Positions 53,542 to 62,027 of a stretch of DNA of 64,000 nucleotides are shown in pieces. A program made the translations under genes and the position numbers. The stretch is from NCBI GenBank assembly GCA_028285205.1, contig JANQQA010000320.1, forward strand, positions 19,456 through 83,455, written 5' to 3'. The notes under the pieces were generated by a model. That model worked only from the letters and a program-made list of their open reading frames with translations, was not told where the DNA came from and searched no databases. Source of the DNA: Bythopirellula sp. (GTDB lineage Bacteria > Planctomycetota > Planctomycetia > Pirellulales > Lacipirellulaceae). How positions within the stretch are numbered: position 1 is the stretch's first letter; every line of letters starts with the position of its first letter.

Positions 53542-54840
53542 CTATTTGGACTCGTCTGTCGCTGCCGCGAGGCCGTCGCGGGCTTGCTTCAAGCCGCGCT
53601 GGTATTGCTTGTTGTTCGCGTCACCTTCAACGAGGACGTCGTAGTACTTAGCGGCTTTGGCGTATTCGTTGCGTTCCAAATACGTCGTCGCGAGTCCGAT
53701 TGCCAGCGCATTAGGCCCTGGGGCAGCAGCATAACCGCGTTCCCACAGATCAATCGCCTCGTCGACCTTGCCTTCGGCTTTCAAGCAGATCGCCAGCCCA
53801 TTCAGCGCGCCGCTGTGCTCTTTTTCACTCGTAAGGCATTTCTCCAGCCACTTCTTCGCTTCGTCGTGCTTGCCTTGATTTAGTAGCGACCAGCCCAATC
53901 CGTTCATTGCGTGCGGATTATCCGGGTCGGAATTTAATGAGCGTTCGAACAGGCGCTGGGCGGTGGCGTATCGCTGATCGCCGAACATCTGCCAGCCGCG
54001 TTTGAAGTCGGCGCTGCTGTCGTTGGTTGCAACGTTTTCTTTTTTCTCGTTTGCCGTCCTCTCCGAAGAGCTTTCCTCTTTTATGCCCCCGGAGGGCTCA
54101 ATCATCTTTCGCAACGCGCTGTCGACATTTTCCGTGACGGCGGCCATCAGCATTTTTTGTGAAGTCTCGTCGTCGGGGTTCTGTTTTACGAGTTTCTCTG
54201 CCCACGTCTTCGCCTGCTTGTAGTCGCCGTTGAGTAGGTAGACCCGAGTCAGTCCGTACCATGCGGCAGGTGCGCTTGGAGCAGCCTTCTGAAGGTACTT
54301 TTCAGCCTTCTTAAGATAGCCGTCGACGAGGTAGGCCTGTCCGAGCCCGTTGAGTCCCGCTGGATGCTTGGGCGAAAGCTTGATGCACGACTCGAAAGCT
54401 TTGATTGCCTCGGACCGCTTCCCGCCATTGAACAAGGCCCAGCCGTAACCATTCCACGCGTTGGCATCTTTGGGGTTGAGGTCTACCGACTTCTCAAAAC
54501 TCTTGACGGCGGCGGCAAAATCGCGCTTCTTCCACAGTGCCCAGCCTTCGGCGGAGAGCGTCTCTGCTTGTTCAACTTCCTCTAGAGTTGGCCTCGCGGC
54601 CTCGGCGACTTGCGGTTGCGCGAACGTCAGCCAGCCCATTGCGATGGCAATCAGTAAGATACCCATAGCGACTCCTCCTAATGCGAGTGTCAACAACCAG
54701 AGTCGCCGCCGTCGGCGCCGCTGATCGTCGTCGTGAAGTGATCGGGCCAACAGCTGGTCCGATTCCAGGAGTGCCGTGTCCAGGATTTCTTGTTCACGCT
54801 CAGGAAGCGTGGAATCAATTGTTGTTTCGTGTTGTGTCAT
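53542..54840 (-). CDS. Membrane-anchored TPR protein
   Basis: 432 residues from the ATG at 54840, chosen because GGAGGG lies 7 bases upstream; the frame extends to 54879. After an acidic start and RRRRRR, one membrane helix (LALGGVAMGILLIAIAMGWLTF) precedes at least six tetratricopeptide repeats (AEGWALWKKRDFAAAVKSFEKSVDLNP, AWNGYGWALFNGGKRSEAIKAFESCIKLSP and others). It is a scaffold for protein contacts. Follows the DUF2089 regulator gene by 40 bases on the same strand, an arrangement suggesting a regulator-plus-effector pair. Confidence 0.88.
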   Translation of the reverse strand: MTQHETTIDSTLPEREQEILDTALLESDQLLARSLHDDDQRRRRRRLWLLTLALGGVAMGILLIAIAMGWLTFAQPQVAEAARPTLEEVEQAETLSAEGWALWKKRDFAAAVKSFEKSVDLNPKDANAWNGYGWALFNGGKRSEAIKAFESCIKLSPKHPAGLNGLGQAYLVDGYLKKAEKYLQKAAPSAPAAWYGLTRVYLLNGDYKQAKTWAEKLVKQNPDDETSQKMLMAAVTENVDSALRKMIEPSGGIKEESSSERTANEKKENVATNDSSADFKRGWQMFGDQRYATAQRLFERSLNSDPDNPHAMNGLGWSLLNQGKHDEAKKWLEKCLTSEKEHSGALNGLAICLKAEGKVDEAIDLWERGYAAAPGPNALAIGLATTYLERNEYAKAAKYYDVLVEGDANNKQYQRGLKQARDGLAAATDESK

Positions 54841-54880
54841 GCTTCGCCCTCCAACCACGTTGGTCGAAGTATGCATCAAT

Positions 54881-55246
54881 TCAAATTGCCTTGATCAATT
54901 TCGCAGCGCTCTCGGCGGACAGTTTGCCTTCGCTCACCGCGTCGAGAATCGTCCCTTTGGTTTGTTGCGTCCGGCCAATCTCTTCACGAAGTGCTGCGAT
55001 TACTTTGTCCAACCGGGAGCGAACCGTCGGGTAGGAGACGCCCGTCTGCTCGGCGATCTCTTTCAGACTGCCGCTGGCCAGCACAAAGATTTCGATGAAC
55101 CGCTGATGCTCAGTCGGCAAGTTGGCGAGTCGCGCCGTCGGGAAGGCGGCTTCGATCGTCACCTCGCAGCCGTGACAGGTCATTTGGCTGACCGTCATCG
55201 CCTGTTGGCAGTAAGGGCACTCAGCGTTGATCGGCTTGTCGCTCAT
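54881..55246 (-). CDS. DUF2089 family zinc-ribbon/HTH regulator
   Basis: 121 residues. ECPYCQQAMTVSQMTCHGC is a four-Cys zinc ribbon. RFIEIFVLASGSLKEIAEQTGVSYPTVRSRLDKVI is a sigma-factor-like helix-turn-helix, and a C-terminal AESAAKLIKAI helix follows. This is the DUF2089 layout, a predicted transcription factor that often controls the adjacent membrane protein gene. Upstream is an AT-rich promoter region. Confidence 0.9.
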   Translation of the reverse strand: MSDKPINAECPYCQQAMTVSQMTCHGCEVTIEAAFPTARLANLPTEHQRFIEIFVLASGSLKEIAEQTGVSYPTVRSRLDKVIAALREEIGRTQQTKGTILDAVSEGKLSAESAAKLIKAI

Positions 55247-55416
55247 GTTGTTGATTATGCAAACAATGTATGCGTAATTCTAAGAAAAGTTGAAAATATT
55301 GAAGAAATATATAGATAAAGTTTAATTTTCCGCAGGCCGGGCTCGGAAGGTTCTTCTAAGCCCTTGTCTCGATTACATTTACGTTGATCTTTTTGCCCAC
55401 CGCCGAGTTGCCAAAG
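55247..55416. promoter_or_regulatory. AT-rich divergent promoter region
   Basis: Bases about 55250-55335 are strikingly AT-rich for this genome (TTGAAAATATTGAAGAAATATATAG type). They separate the DUF2089 regulator from gluQ. An imperfect inverted repeat around 55255-55277 (TTATGC..GCGTAA) could be an operator for the regulator. Confidence 0.4.
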
Positions 55417-56361
55417 ATGCCGCGCACCCGACTTGCACCCTCGCCTACCGGCGCCTTGCACCTCGGCAACGCGCGGACATTTCTGGTGAATTGGGCTCTG
55501 GCGCGGCAGCTGGGCTGGGAAATCATCCTGCGCGTGGAAGATCTGGACGGGCCGCGCATCAAAGCCGGGGCGAGCGAGCAGGCGATCGAACTACTCGAGT
55601 GGCTCGGACTCGATTGGGACGAGGGGCCGTACTATCAGCTCAGCGATCAATCGGCCTACCAGGCGGCACTCCAGCAGTTGGCCAGTGCGGGGGTGATTTA
55701 TCCGTGTCGTTGCACACGCAAACAGCTTGAGGCGGCCAGTCTTTCAGCACCCCACGGACATGAACACGATTTGCGCTATCCGGGCAATTGCCGCCCGGCT
55801 GACGGCGAATCGATCGATCACGGGTTGCTCGGCAGCGAAGGCGTCGCATGGCGACTGCGAGTACCAGACGAGTCGATTGCCTTCGACGATCGCTTTGCTG
55901 GGCGACAAGAATTCAACGTTCAGCAAACCGTTGGTGATTTTCTCGTCGCGACCAAAGCGGGACTGACCAGTTATCAGTTGGCGGTTGTGGTAGACGATGC
56001 ACGTCAAGGTATCGACCAGGTCGTCCGTGGCGATGACCTGCTGGCTTCTACGCCGCGGCAGATGCTGCTGTACGAGCGATTGCAACTCGGCACTCCACCA
56101 AGCTACTATCATCTGCCGCTGGTGATCGGCGAGGACGGACGGCGCCTGGCTAAACGGCACGGCGATAGCCGCTTGTTACATTACCGCGAGCAAGGCGTTC
56201 ACCGCGATCGAGTCCTTGGGCTGCTGGGCGAATGGTGCGGTCTCGGGCCTCGCCGGGAGATGTCGATCGAGGAGTTTCTTGCGCGTTTCGACTTAGCCAA
56301 ACTCCCTGAAGAGCCAATCGTGTTCGAGGCTCATGACGATCAGTGGTTGATGGCAACATAA
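55417..56361 (+). CDS. gluQ: Glutamyl-Q tRNA(Asp) synthetase
   Basis: 314 residues from the ATG at 55417. RLAPSPTGALHLGNARTFLVNW is the class I HIGH region, RVEDLDGPR and WLGLDWDEGPYY match the GluRS/GluQ catalytic domain, YPCRCTRKQ begins a zinc-binding region, and GRRLAKRHGD is the KMSKS equivalent. The anticodon-binding domain of GluRS is absent, which defines GluQRS (YadB). It attaches glutamate to queuosine 34 of tRNA(Asp). Confidence 0.95.
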   Translation: MPRTRLAPSPTGALHLGNARTFLVNWALARQLGWEIILRVEDLDGPRIKAGASEQAIELLEWLGLDWDEGPYYQLSDQSAYQAALQQLASAGVIYPCRCTRKQLEAASLSAPHGHEHDLRYPGNCRPADGESIDHGLLGSEGVAWRLRVPDESIAFDDRFAGRQEFNVQQTVGDFLVATKAGLTSYQLAVVVDDARQGIDQVVRGDDLLASTPRQMLLYERLQLGTPPSYYHLPLVIGEDGRRLAKRHGDSRLLHYREQGVHRDRVLGLLGEWCGLGPRREMSIEEFLARFDLAKLPEEPIVFEAHDDQWLMAT

Positions 56362-56385
56362 GCAGCGTTGTGGTATGCCTTAGGC

Positions 56386-57369
56386 ATGCAGGATTCGCAG
56401 CAAGAGAAACGCCTCCAGCTAGTTCGTCACTTTGGCACGTTCACGCAGGCGTACTCCACCGCCGTGCAGCCGGAGTTGCAACACTTCTGGCATGGTGAAT
56501 GTTATCTGGCCTATCGGCAGAAGTGGGGCGTGGCGTGTGTGTTGGCGGATCCGCTCGGTGCGGCCGAATTGCATGAACCCCTACTGCGTGAATTCTTGGA
56601 CCAGTTTCGCAAAACCTGTTTCTGGCAGATCGGTCGTTCCACCGCGACGATCTTGCAGAAACTGGGGTTCTGGATCAATGAGATGGGTTGCGACACGCGG
56701 CTCGACCTGGCGGATTATGACTTTGCCGGACGCAAGAAAGAACGGCTACGTCATGCGACGAATTGGCTTGCCAAGAACCAATTCACCGTTCGCGAAGGAA
56801 CTTATGCCGACGATATCGACGTTGAGAAGATTCGTCAGCTGTCCGAGACCTGGCAAGCCTCACGACGGACGAAACGCTCGGTTCACTTTTTCAACCGGCC
56901 GCTGATGCTGGAAGACGAACCCGATGTGCGGAAGTTCTTTCTGCTCGCCCCCGACGGCGAGCCGGTGGCATTTGTGTCCTTCGACCCGATCTTTCGGGCC
57001 AGCGAAGTGATCGGCTATTCGCCCGCGGTCAAGCGTCGGCTACCCGACGCGCCATTACGCGCTGAAGAGGGCATGATGAAGTTTGCGATCGAAAAGTTTC
57101 AACAGGAAGGTCGTGAGTTGGTGATGCTGGGCCTTTCGCCGATGGCGGGAATCAAAGACGAAGAGTTTCGCGCGAATCGCTTGCAACACTTCGGCTGGAG
57201 CCGCGCGCTAAATGCGTGGTGGCTCAATCGGTTCTTTTACAATCTGGCCGGGCACGCCGATTTTAAGCGGAGGTTTTGCGGGATTGAAGAACAGACCTAC
57301 TACGCCTCAGACTGCCTGCTGAACGACTTTCGTGTCGTGGCGTCATTGCGAATGGCGGGGGCGTTGTAG
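56386..57369 (+). CDS. DUF2156 domain protein (aminoacyl-phosphatidylglycerol synthase C-domain-like)
   Basis: 327 residues from the ATG at 56386. YSTAVQPELQHFWHGECYLAYRQKWGVACVLADPLGA, WQIGRSTATILQKLGFWINEMG and LVMLGLSPMAGIKDEE are the two GNAT-like halves of DUF2156/LPG-synthase C-terminal proteins. The MprF-type membrane domain is absent, so it may be a soluble aminoacyl-tRNA-dependent transferase or of other use. It lies 24 bases after gluQ, an interesting pairing as both handle aminoacyl-tRNA chemistry. Confidence 0.82.
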   Translation: MQDSQQEKRLQLVRHFGTFTQAYSTAVQPELQHFWHGECYLAYRQKWGVACVLADPLGAAELHEPLLREFLDQFRKTCFWQIGRSTATILQKLGFWINEMGCDTRLDLADYDFAGRKKERLRHATNWLAKNQFTVREGTYADDIDVEKIRQLSETWQASRRTKRSVHFFNRPLMLEDEPDVRKFFLLAPDGEPVAFVSFDPIFRASEVIGYSPAVKRRLPDAPLRAEEGMMKFAIEKFQQEGRELVMLGLSPMAGIKDEEFRANRLQHFGWSRALNAWWLNRFFYNLAGHADFKRRFCGIEEQTYYASDCLLNDFRVVASLRMAGAL

Positions 57370-57417
57370 GCCTGTGTGCGGTTCACCAAGTCCGCCGTTC
57401 GCGATAGCGGGAAAAAC

Positions 57418-57446
57418 TTGACGCGGCGCGAGAGTTTCCGCTAGCT
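57418..57446 (+). promoter_or_regulatory. Promoter of first STN-like paralogue
   Basis: TTGACG (57418-57423), 17-base spacer, CTAGCT (57441-57446), in the same context (AAAAACTTGACG..TTTCCGCTAGCTTGCC) as the promoter at 58430-58458. Conservation of both boxes and the spacer across the duplication supports function. Confidence 0.6.
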
Positions 57447-57538
57447 TGCCAAATGCTACTGTCTGGCGAAGCCGCCCGGAACCGGCTTGCCAATCTGTCA
57501 TGCCCTGTTCTGCGGGCCAGAAACGAAAGAGGCAAATA

Positions 57539-58309
57539 ATGTCGAGTACCGTTATCCGGTTGTTGTGCGCTGTGATGTTGGTGGGCTGGTGTTGCAACAG
57601 GTTGCTGACTGCTTCGGAATCGACCATTTCTTCGGCGTCGTCGACGATCTCATCCTCGTCGAGTGTTTCGACACCAGGCGACATAAGCACCGCACCTGTC
57701 ACGCGTGAGTTCATCGAATCAGCAGCTGAACAACGTATCGAAACAGTTCTGGAGCAACGTTTGGTACGGCCGCTGGAATACGATAGCGAGTATCTCACCG
57801 TAGTGATGGACGGGCTGGCTGAGCAATACGATATTCCCATCGTCGTCGACAGAGCGGCACTAGATGAGCTGGCAATCAAACTCGAGAGCGAAGTGACGAT
57901 TTCCGTGCGCGAAATCACATTGCGCTCGGCATTGAACCTCATATTCCGAGAACCGGGGCTCGAAGATCTCGCGTATTCGGTGCAGGACGAAGTGTTGTTG
58001 ATCACCACGGAAGAGCGACGCGACGCGCGACTTACGACGCGCGTCTATCGAGTCGACGACCTGCTGGACCTCCAATTGTCACAGGGTAAAGAAACGGAAG
58101 CGTACCCCGACTCGCTCATAGATGTGGTTGTTCAATGCGTCGAACATGATTCTTGGATGGAAAATGGTACGGGTGACGGAGATATCCAGTACCTCACCCC
58201 TGGGATGCTGGTGGTAAGTCAACCCCGTCATATTCAACGTCAAATCGAAACACTTCTGCAGCAGATTCGGCGGACCAAACGGACGATCGCGCAAGACAGA
58301 CGCCGTTAG
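57539..58309 (+). CDS. Exported STN/secretin-N0-like protein, paralogue 1
   Basis: 256 residues from the ATG at 57539 with AAGAGG upstream; the frame is open 5' but the extra part is the duplicated leader. Signal peptide (VIRLLCAVMLVGWC), Ser/Thr-rich linker, then RPLEYDSEYLTVVMDGLAEQYDIPIVVDRAALDE and SVREITLRSALNLIFREPGLEDLAYSVQDEVLLITT. This is a small beta-alpha domain like STN or the N0 domain of secretins, without the pore domain. It ends shortly after a second similar module. Probably periplasmic, function unknown. Confidence 0.78.
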   Translation: MSSTVIRLLCAVMLVGWCCNRLLTASESTISSASSTISSSSSVSTPGDISTAPVTREFIESAAEQRIETVLEQRLVRPLEYDSEYLTVVMDGLAEQYDIPIVVDRAALDELAIKLESEVTISVREITLRSALNLIFREPGLEDLAYSVQDEVLLITTEERRDARLTTRVYRVDDLLDLQLSQGKETEAYPDSLIDVVVQCVEHDSWMENGTGDGDIQYLTPGMLVVSQPRHIQRQIETLLQQIRRTKRTIAQDRRR

Positions 58310-58429
58310 CGGGACTTTGTGGAACAGAGAACCGGCAGTGTCGAACAGCTTGCGGGTCGGCTGACGGTGGGACCATTATCGGGCGCATCACGGCTCATTG
58401 AAGCTGCCCTTCGCCGCAGCGGCAAAAAC

Positions 58430-58458
58430 TTGACGGGCGGATTGGATTTCCGCTAGCT
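58430..58458 (+). promoter_or_regulatory. Promoter of second STN-like paralogue
   Basis: TTGACG (58430-58435), 17-base spacer, CTAGCT (58453-58458). The surrounding leader through about 58500 is a near copy of that at 57406-57514, including the CCGGAACCGG and TTGCCAATCTGTC blocks. Confidence 0.6.
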
Positions 58459-58547
58459 TGCCGAATGTCTGGCAGAGCCGTCCGGAACCGGTTTGCCAAT
58501 CTGTCCTCTCCTTTTCCGTGGGCCACGTTCTTTAGGAGGCAATGATG

Positions 58548-59630
58548 ATGTCGAAGCTCGTGAGATTCTTGTGTTACACGCTCATGGTGGCGGTTGGTTT
58601 CTTCTCTACACAGGAGTGCTCCGCGCAGGGTAGAAACCGACCGGTCCCGTCTACGCGAAAGTCACCGGAGATGGCTGCGCGACGGATCGCGGACATACTC
58701 GCGCAGCCTTTGCGTCGGCGTTTGGAATATGCCCCGGAACAGCTCGATGTCGTCTTCGATGAAATCCAAGAGGACTACGGCATTCCGATCGTGTTCGATA
58801 AGTCAGCACTTGATGAGGTGGCTATAAGTCCAGAGGCTGAGGTGTCGATCAGTCTGGACGAGATCTCGCTGCGCTCGGCGTTGAATTTGATGTTCAAGGA
58901 ACCTGGACTAGAGGACTTGTGCTGCATCATTGACAATGAGGTGCTGCTGATCACCACCGAAGATCGTGCTAACGAGAAGCTGCTGACACGGGTGTATCGC
59001 GTCGACGACTTGCTCAGCACGATGCCTAGGCGATTCAACGAGACCCGCCACCAAGAGGACCCCGGAACGTTGATCAATGTCTTGCTGCGGACGGTTGAGG
59101 TAAACTCTTGGGCGAAAAACAGCACGGGAGATGGCGAGGTGCAGTTTTACGCGCCAGGCATGCTCTTGGTGACTCAAACTCACTTCGTGCATGAAAAGAT
59201 CGAGTCCTTGTTCGACCAAATGCGAGTCACCAATCAGCGCATCGCGGCGACATCGGCCTTGGACGAGTCGAAAGCTGTCGCGGCAACCCAGGGCTTTGTT
59301 TTGGAAGTCGATTTCGGAGAGAACGCCGAGCAGGAAAAGCTGCAACTGACCGAGGCGCTTAAGAAAAGTGTGCAGTGGTCTGACTCAGCAGCGGGCGTGT
59401 CGGACGATGATGTCTGGATTAAAGTGTTGCCCGATCGCTTGCTCGTACGCCATGTGCCGCTTGTTCTCGCTCAGGTTGAGACCGTGCTTTGGGATATGAA
59501 CGTACTCGATCGCCATCGGCATTCCCGCGGTGGCGGCGGGATCGATATTGTTCCATCGACGAGCGATGCCGGAAAACCAGCCAATCTAGACCTTGCCGAA
59601 GACTCGGCTGCTGGCGATGATGGGAGCTGA
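58548..59630 (+). CDS. Exported STN/secretin-N0-like protein, paralogue 2
   Basis: 360 residues. Three in-frame ATG occur at 58542, 58545 and 58548; AGGAGG at 58534-58539 is best spaced for the last. After a signal peptide (FLCYTLMVAVGFFSTQECSA), IPIVFDKSALDEVAI..VSISLDEISLRSALNLMFKEPGLEDL matches paralogue 1 closely, as does RVYRVDDLL and the GDGEVQFYAPGMLLVTQ block. A C-terminal extension of about 120 residues has no counterpart there. Function unknown; domain recalls secretin or TonB-receptor signalling modules. Confidence 0.78.
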   Translation: MSKLVRFLCYTLMVAVGFFSTQECSAQGRNRPVPSTRKSPEMAARRIADILAQPLRRRLEYAPEQLDVVFDEIQEDYGIPIVFDKSALDEVAISPEAEVSISLDEISLRSALNLMFKEPGLEDLCCIIDNEVLLITTEDRANEKLLTRVYRVDDLLSTMPRRFNETRHQEDPGTLINVLLRTVEVNSWAKNSTGDGEVQFYAPGMLLVTQTHFVHEKIESLFDQMRVTNQRIAATSALDESKAVAATQGFVLEVDFGENAEQEKLQLTEALKKSVQWSDSAAGVSDDDVWIKVLPDRLLVRHVPLVLAQVETVLWDMNVLDRHRHSRGGGGIDIVPSTSDAGKPANLDLAEDSAAGDDGS

Positions 59631-59665
59631 TTGTTCCGCAGCATCTGAGCACCTCGCCTTCGCCA

Positions 59666-60553
59666 ATGCAAATCGGCTCGACGCAGATTATTGACACCTT
59701 TGCCGAAGCGTTCGGGATGCGCTTCGTGCGTTTCATCATCACGGCGGTTGATGACCATTGGCTTGATGCGGCCTTGCGCGAGGCGGGCGGATACAGTTCG
59801 TCGGTGATTGGTTGCGACGCCGAAATCGGTGTGGAGCGAATGCTGTCGCCCGCAGACACGCCCGATGGTCGACCTGGCGCGTCGGTGCTGGCGTTTGGGT
59901 TCTCCACCGAAGCGCTCGCCAAAGCGGTGCCCAATCGCGTGGGCCAATGTGTGATGACATGCCCGACGACGGCGGTTTACAACGGCTTGCTGGACACGGA
60001 GAAGACGATTCCGCTAGGCAAGCACCTGCGCTACTTCGGCGATGGATTCCAAAAGAGCAAGTTGCTGGGCCGGCGGCGCTACTGGCGGGTGCCGGTGATG
60101 GACGGCGAGTTTCTGCTGGAAGAAAAACTGGGCGTCGGGCAAGGCGTCGCCGGTGGCAACATCATTCTGCAAGGCACGACGCAGGAAGTCGCGCTTGACG
60201 CGGCGCGGCGTGCGAGCGAGGCGATCGCGAAGCTCGATGGTGTGGTGGCACCTTTTCCGGGTGGAGTCGTCCGCAGCGGCAGCAAGGTTGGTTCGACCTA
60301 CAAAGGGATGGTCGCCTCGACCAACGACGCGTACTGCCCCACGCTGCGGGGACGGGTGGAAAGCAACCTGGTCGAAGGGGCCAATTGCGCGTACGAGATC
60401 GTGATCGATGGCGTGAGCGAAGATGCGGTCGGCAGGGCCATGAAAGCTGCGGTCGAAACCGCCGCCGGTGACGGAGTTCTCGCAATCGGCGCCGGCAACT
60501 ACGGCGGCAAGCTCGGCAAGTTCCACTTCCATTTGTACGAGTTGCTCGGCTGA
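59666..60553 (+). CDS. ftr: Formylmethanofuran-tetrahydromethanopterin formyltransferase
   Basis: 295 residues. IDTFAEAFGMRFVRFIITA, SVIGCDAEIGVERML, TPDGRPGASVLAFG, RVGQCVMTCPTTAVYNGL, FGDGFQ, GVAGGNIILQG, APFPGGVVRSGSKVGS, STNDAYCPTLRGRV and GNYGGKLGKFHFHLYELL align by eye with archaeal and methylotroph Ftr (FhcD) along the whole length. It moves a formyl group between methanofuran and H4MPT in C1 oxidation. Planctomycetes are known to carry H4MPT genes. No other C1 gene is nearby, and the next gene is an unrelated amidohydrolase. Confidence 0.93.
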   Translation: MQIGSTQIIDTFAEAFGMRFVRFIITAVDDHWLDAALREAGGYSSSVIGCDAEIGVERMLSPADTPDGRPGASVLAFGFSTEALAKAVPNRVGQCVMTCPTTAVYNGLLDTEKTIPLGKHLRYFGDGFQKSKLLGRRRYWRVPVMDGEFLLEEKLGVGQGVAGGNIILQGTTQEVALDAARRASEAIAKLDGVVAPFPGGVVRSGSKVGSTYKGMVASTNDAYCPTLRGRVESNLVEGANCAYEIVIDGVSEDAVGRAMKAAVETAAGDGVLAIGAGNYGGKLGKFHFHLYELLG

Positions 60554-60554
60554 C

Positions 60555-61817
60555 ATGTTGCTCTCAAAGTCACCAACACCAGCCCGGCGCGTCAGCGCGG
60601 GGTGCTCGTCGCATCGCGTTCTTACTTCGCCAGCGCAGCGGACTAGTTTTTTGATCGCGTTCTTGACGCTCAGTTGGCCGGCGTTGGCGCAAGAACCACT
60701 GGACGGCGAAGATGGCCGTCCGTTGGCGCTGGATCAATTCCAGCCGAAGTCATCGCTGCAACTGCCGCAGGACCGTCCGTTGCGGGCGAAGTTTCCGGTG
60801 GTCGATGTCCACGTGCATCCGCGCATCAAGTTGCATAGCAATGCCGAGCAACTGGACGAGTACGTGCGGATCATGGACCAACAAAACATCGCGGTCAGCG
60901 TCAGTCTCGATGGTCGGCTGGGTGAGCGGCTTGAGGAGCACAAGAAACTCTTGTGGACGAAGCACCGCGATCGTTTTGTGATCTTTGCCAACATCGATTG
61001 GATCGGCAGTGGCAAGCGAGAAGATCCAACCAGCTACGCCTGTCATCGCCCGGGATTCGGGCGTCGCATGGCGCAAGAACTGGCCGATGCGAAAGAGCGC
61101 GGTGCCGTCGGACTGAAGGTGTTTAAGGTGTTGGGGCTCTACCTACGCAATCCCGACGGTACGCTCGCTGCGATTGATGACCATCGTTGGGATCCGATTT
61201 GGCACGCGTGCGGCGAATTGGAGATGCCGGTACTGATTCACAGCGCCGACCCGGTGGCATTCTTTCAGCCGGTTGATCGCTTTAACGAGCGGTGGGAAGA
61301 ACTGAACCGCCACCCCGATTGGAGTTTTGCCGGCGAAGAGTATCCTTCCCACGATGAGATCTTGGCCGCGCGCAACTGCGTGATCGCGCGCCACCCCAAA
61401 ACGATATTTTTCGGTGCGCACGTCGCGAACTACCCCGAGAATCTGGCGCAGGTTGGCAAATGGCTCGACCAGTACCCGAATCTATACGTCGAGATTGCGG
61501 CCCGCATTGCCGAGCTAGGCCGTCAGCCACGCACTGCGCGGAAGTTCCTCATCAAATACGCCGATCGCGTGATGTTCGGAACCGATGGACCGCGCCCTGT
61601 TGGGCGACTGTTGCCTCATTGGAGGATGCTCGAGACCGCCGACGAGTATTTCACCTATGCGGAAAACCAATACCCGCCGCAGGGCTTGTGGAGCATCTAC
61701 GGACTTGATCTTCCCGATGAGGTGCTGAGAAAGATCTACTTTCAAAACGCGGCGAAACTCATCCCCGGCGTTGCCCAAAGGCTCCAAACTTACTCGAAAC
61801 AGGATGCGAGCGAGTAA
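60555..61817 (+). CDS. Exported amidohydrolase (amidohydrolase-2/TIM-barrel)
   Basis: 420 residues from the ATG at 60555, one base after the ftr stop. A signal peptide (TSFLIAFLTLSWPALA) is followed by FPVVDVHVHPRIK (metal-binding HxH), GAVGLKVFKVLGLY, MPVLIHSADPVAFF, IFFGAHVANYPENL, PNLYVEIAARIAELG and VMFGTDGP (metal-ligand Asp). This is the ACMSD-like amidohydrolase-2 family; decarboxylase or hydrolase activity cannot be told apart. Cotranscribed with ftr by position, though a functional link is not evident. Confidence 0.88.
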   Translation: MLLSKSPTPARRVSAGCSSHRVLTSPAQRTSFLIAFLTLSWPALAQEPLDGEDGRPLALDQFQPKSSLQLPQDRPLRAKFPVVDVHVHPRIKLHSNAEQLDEYVRIMDQQNIAVSVSLDGRLGERLEEHKKLLWTKHRDRFVIFANIDWIGSGKREDPTSYACHRPGFGRRMAQELADAKERGAVGLKVFKVLGLYLRNPDGTLAAIDDHRWDPIWHACGELEMPVLIHSADPVAFFQPVDRFNERWEELNRHPDWSFAGEEYPSHDEILAARNCVIARHPKTIFFGAHVANYPENLAQVGKWLDQYPNLYVEIAARIAELGRQPRTARKFLIKYADRVMFGTDGPRPVGRLLPHWRMLETADEYFTYAENQYPPQGLWSIYGLDLPDEVLRKIYFQNAAKLIPGVAQRLQTYSKQDASE

Positions 61818-62027
61818 CGGTCCGTTAGCGTTGGGATTCGCCGCAGTGACCGGAATTACGACGTTTCTCAATTCACGCGTTTTGGGTTGCAGCAGATCGA
61901 CGCGAAAACGCGTATATCTTTGCTGTCAAAAGAGTTGCAAAGGTTCCCCCGCTCTTGCTAAACTTGCCAGACGTAGGTTGGTCCATTGGGCTGCCAGATA
62001 GATTCTTCTCCGCACAGCTGAAACAGT

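Noticed and set aside
59666..60553. First considered as methenyl-H4MPT cyclohydrolase
   Set aside because: Motif order (DTFAEAFG, TPDGRPG, GQCVMT, APFPGG, STNDAYCP, GNYGGKLG) fits the formyltransferase, not Mch.
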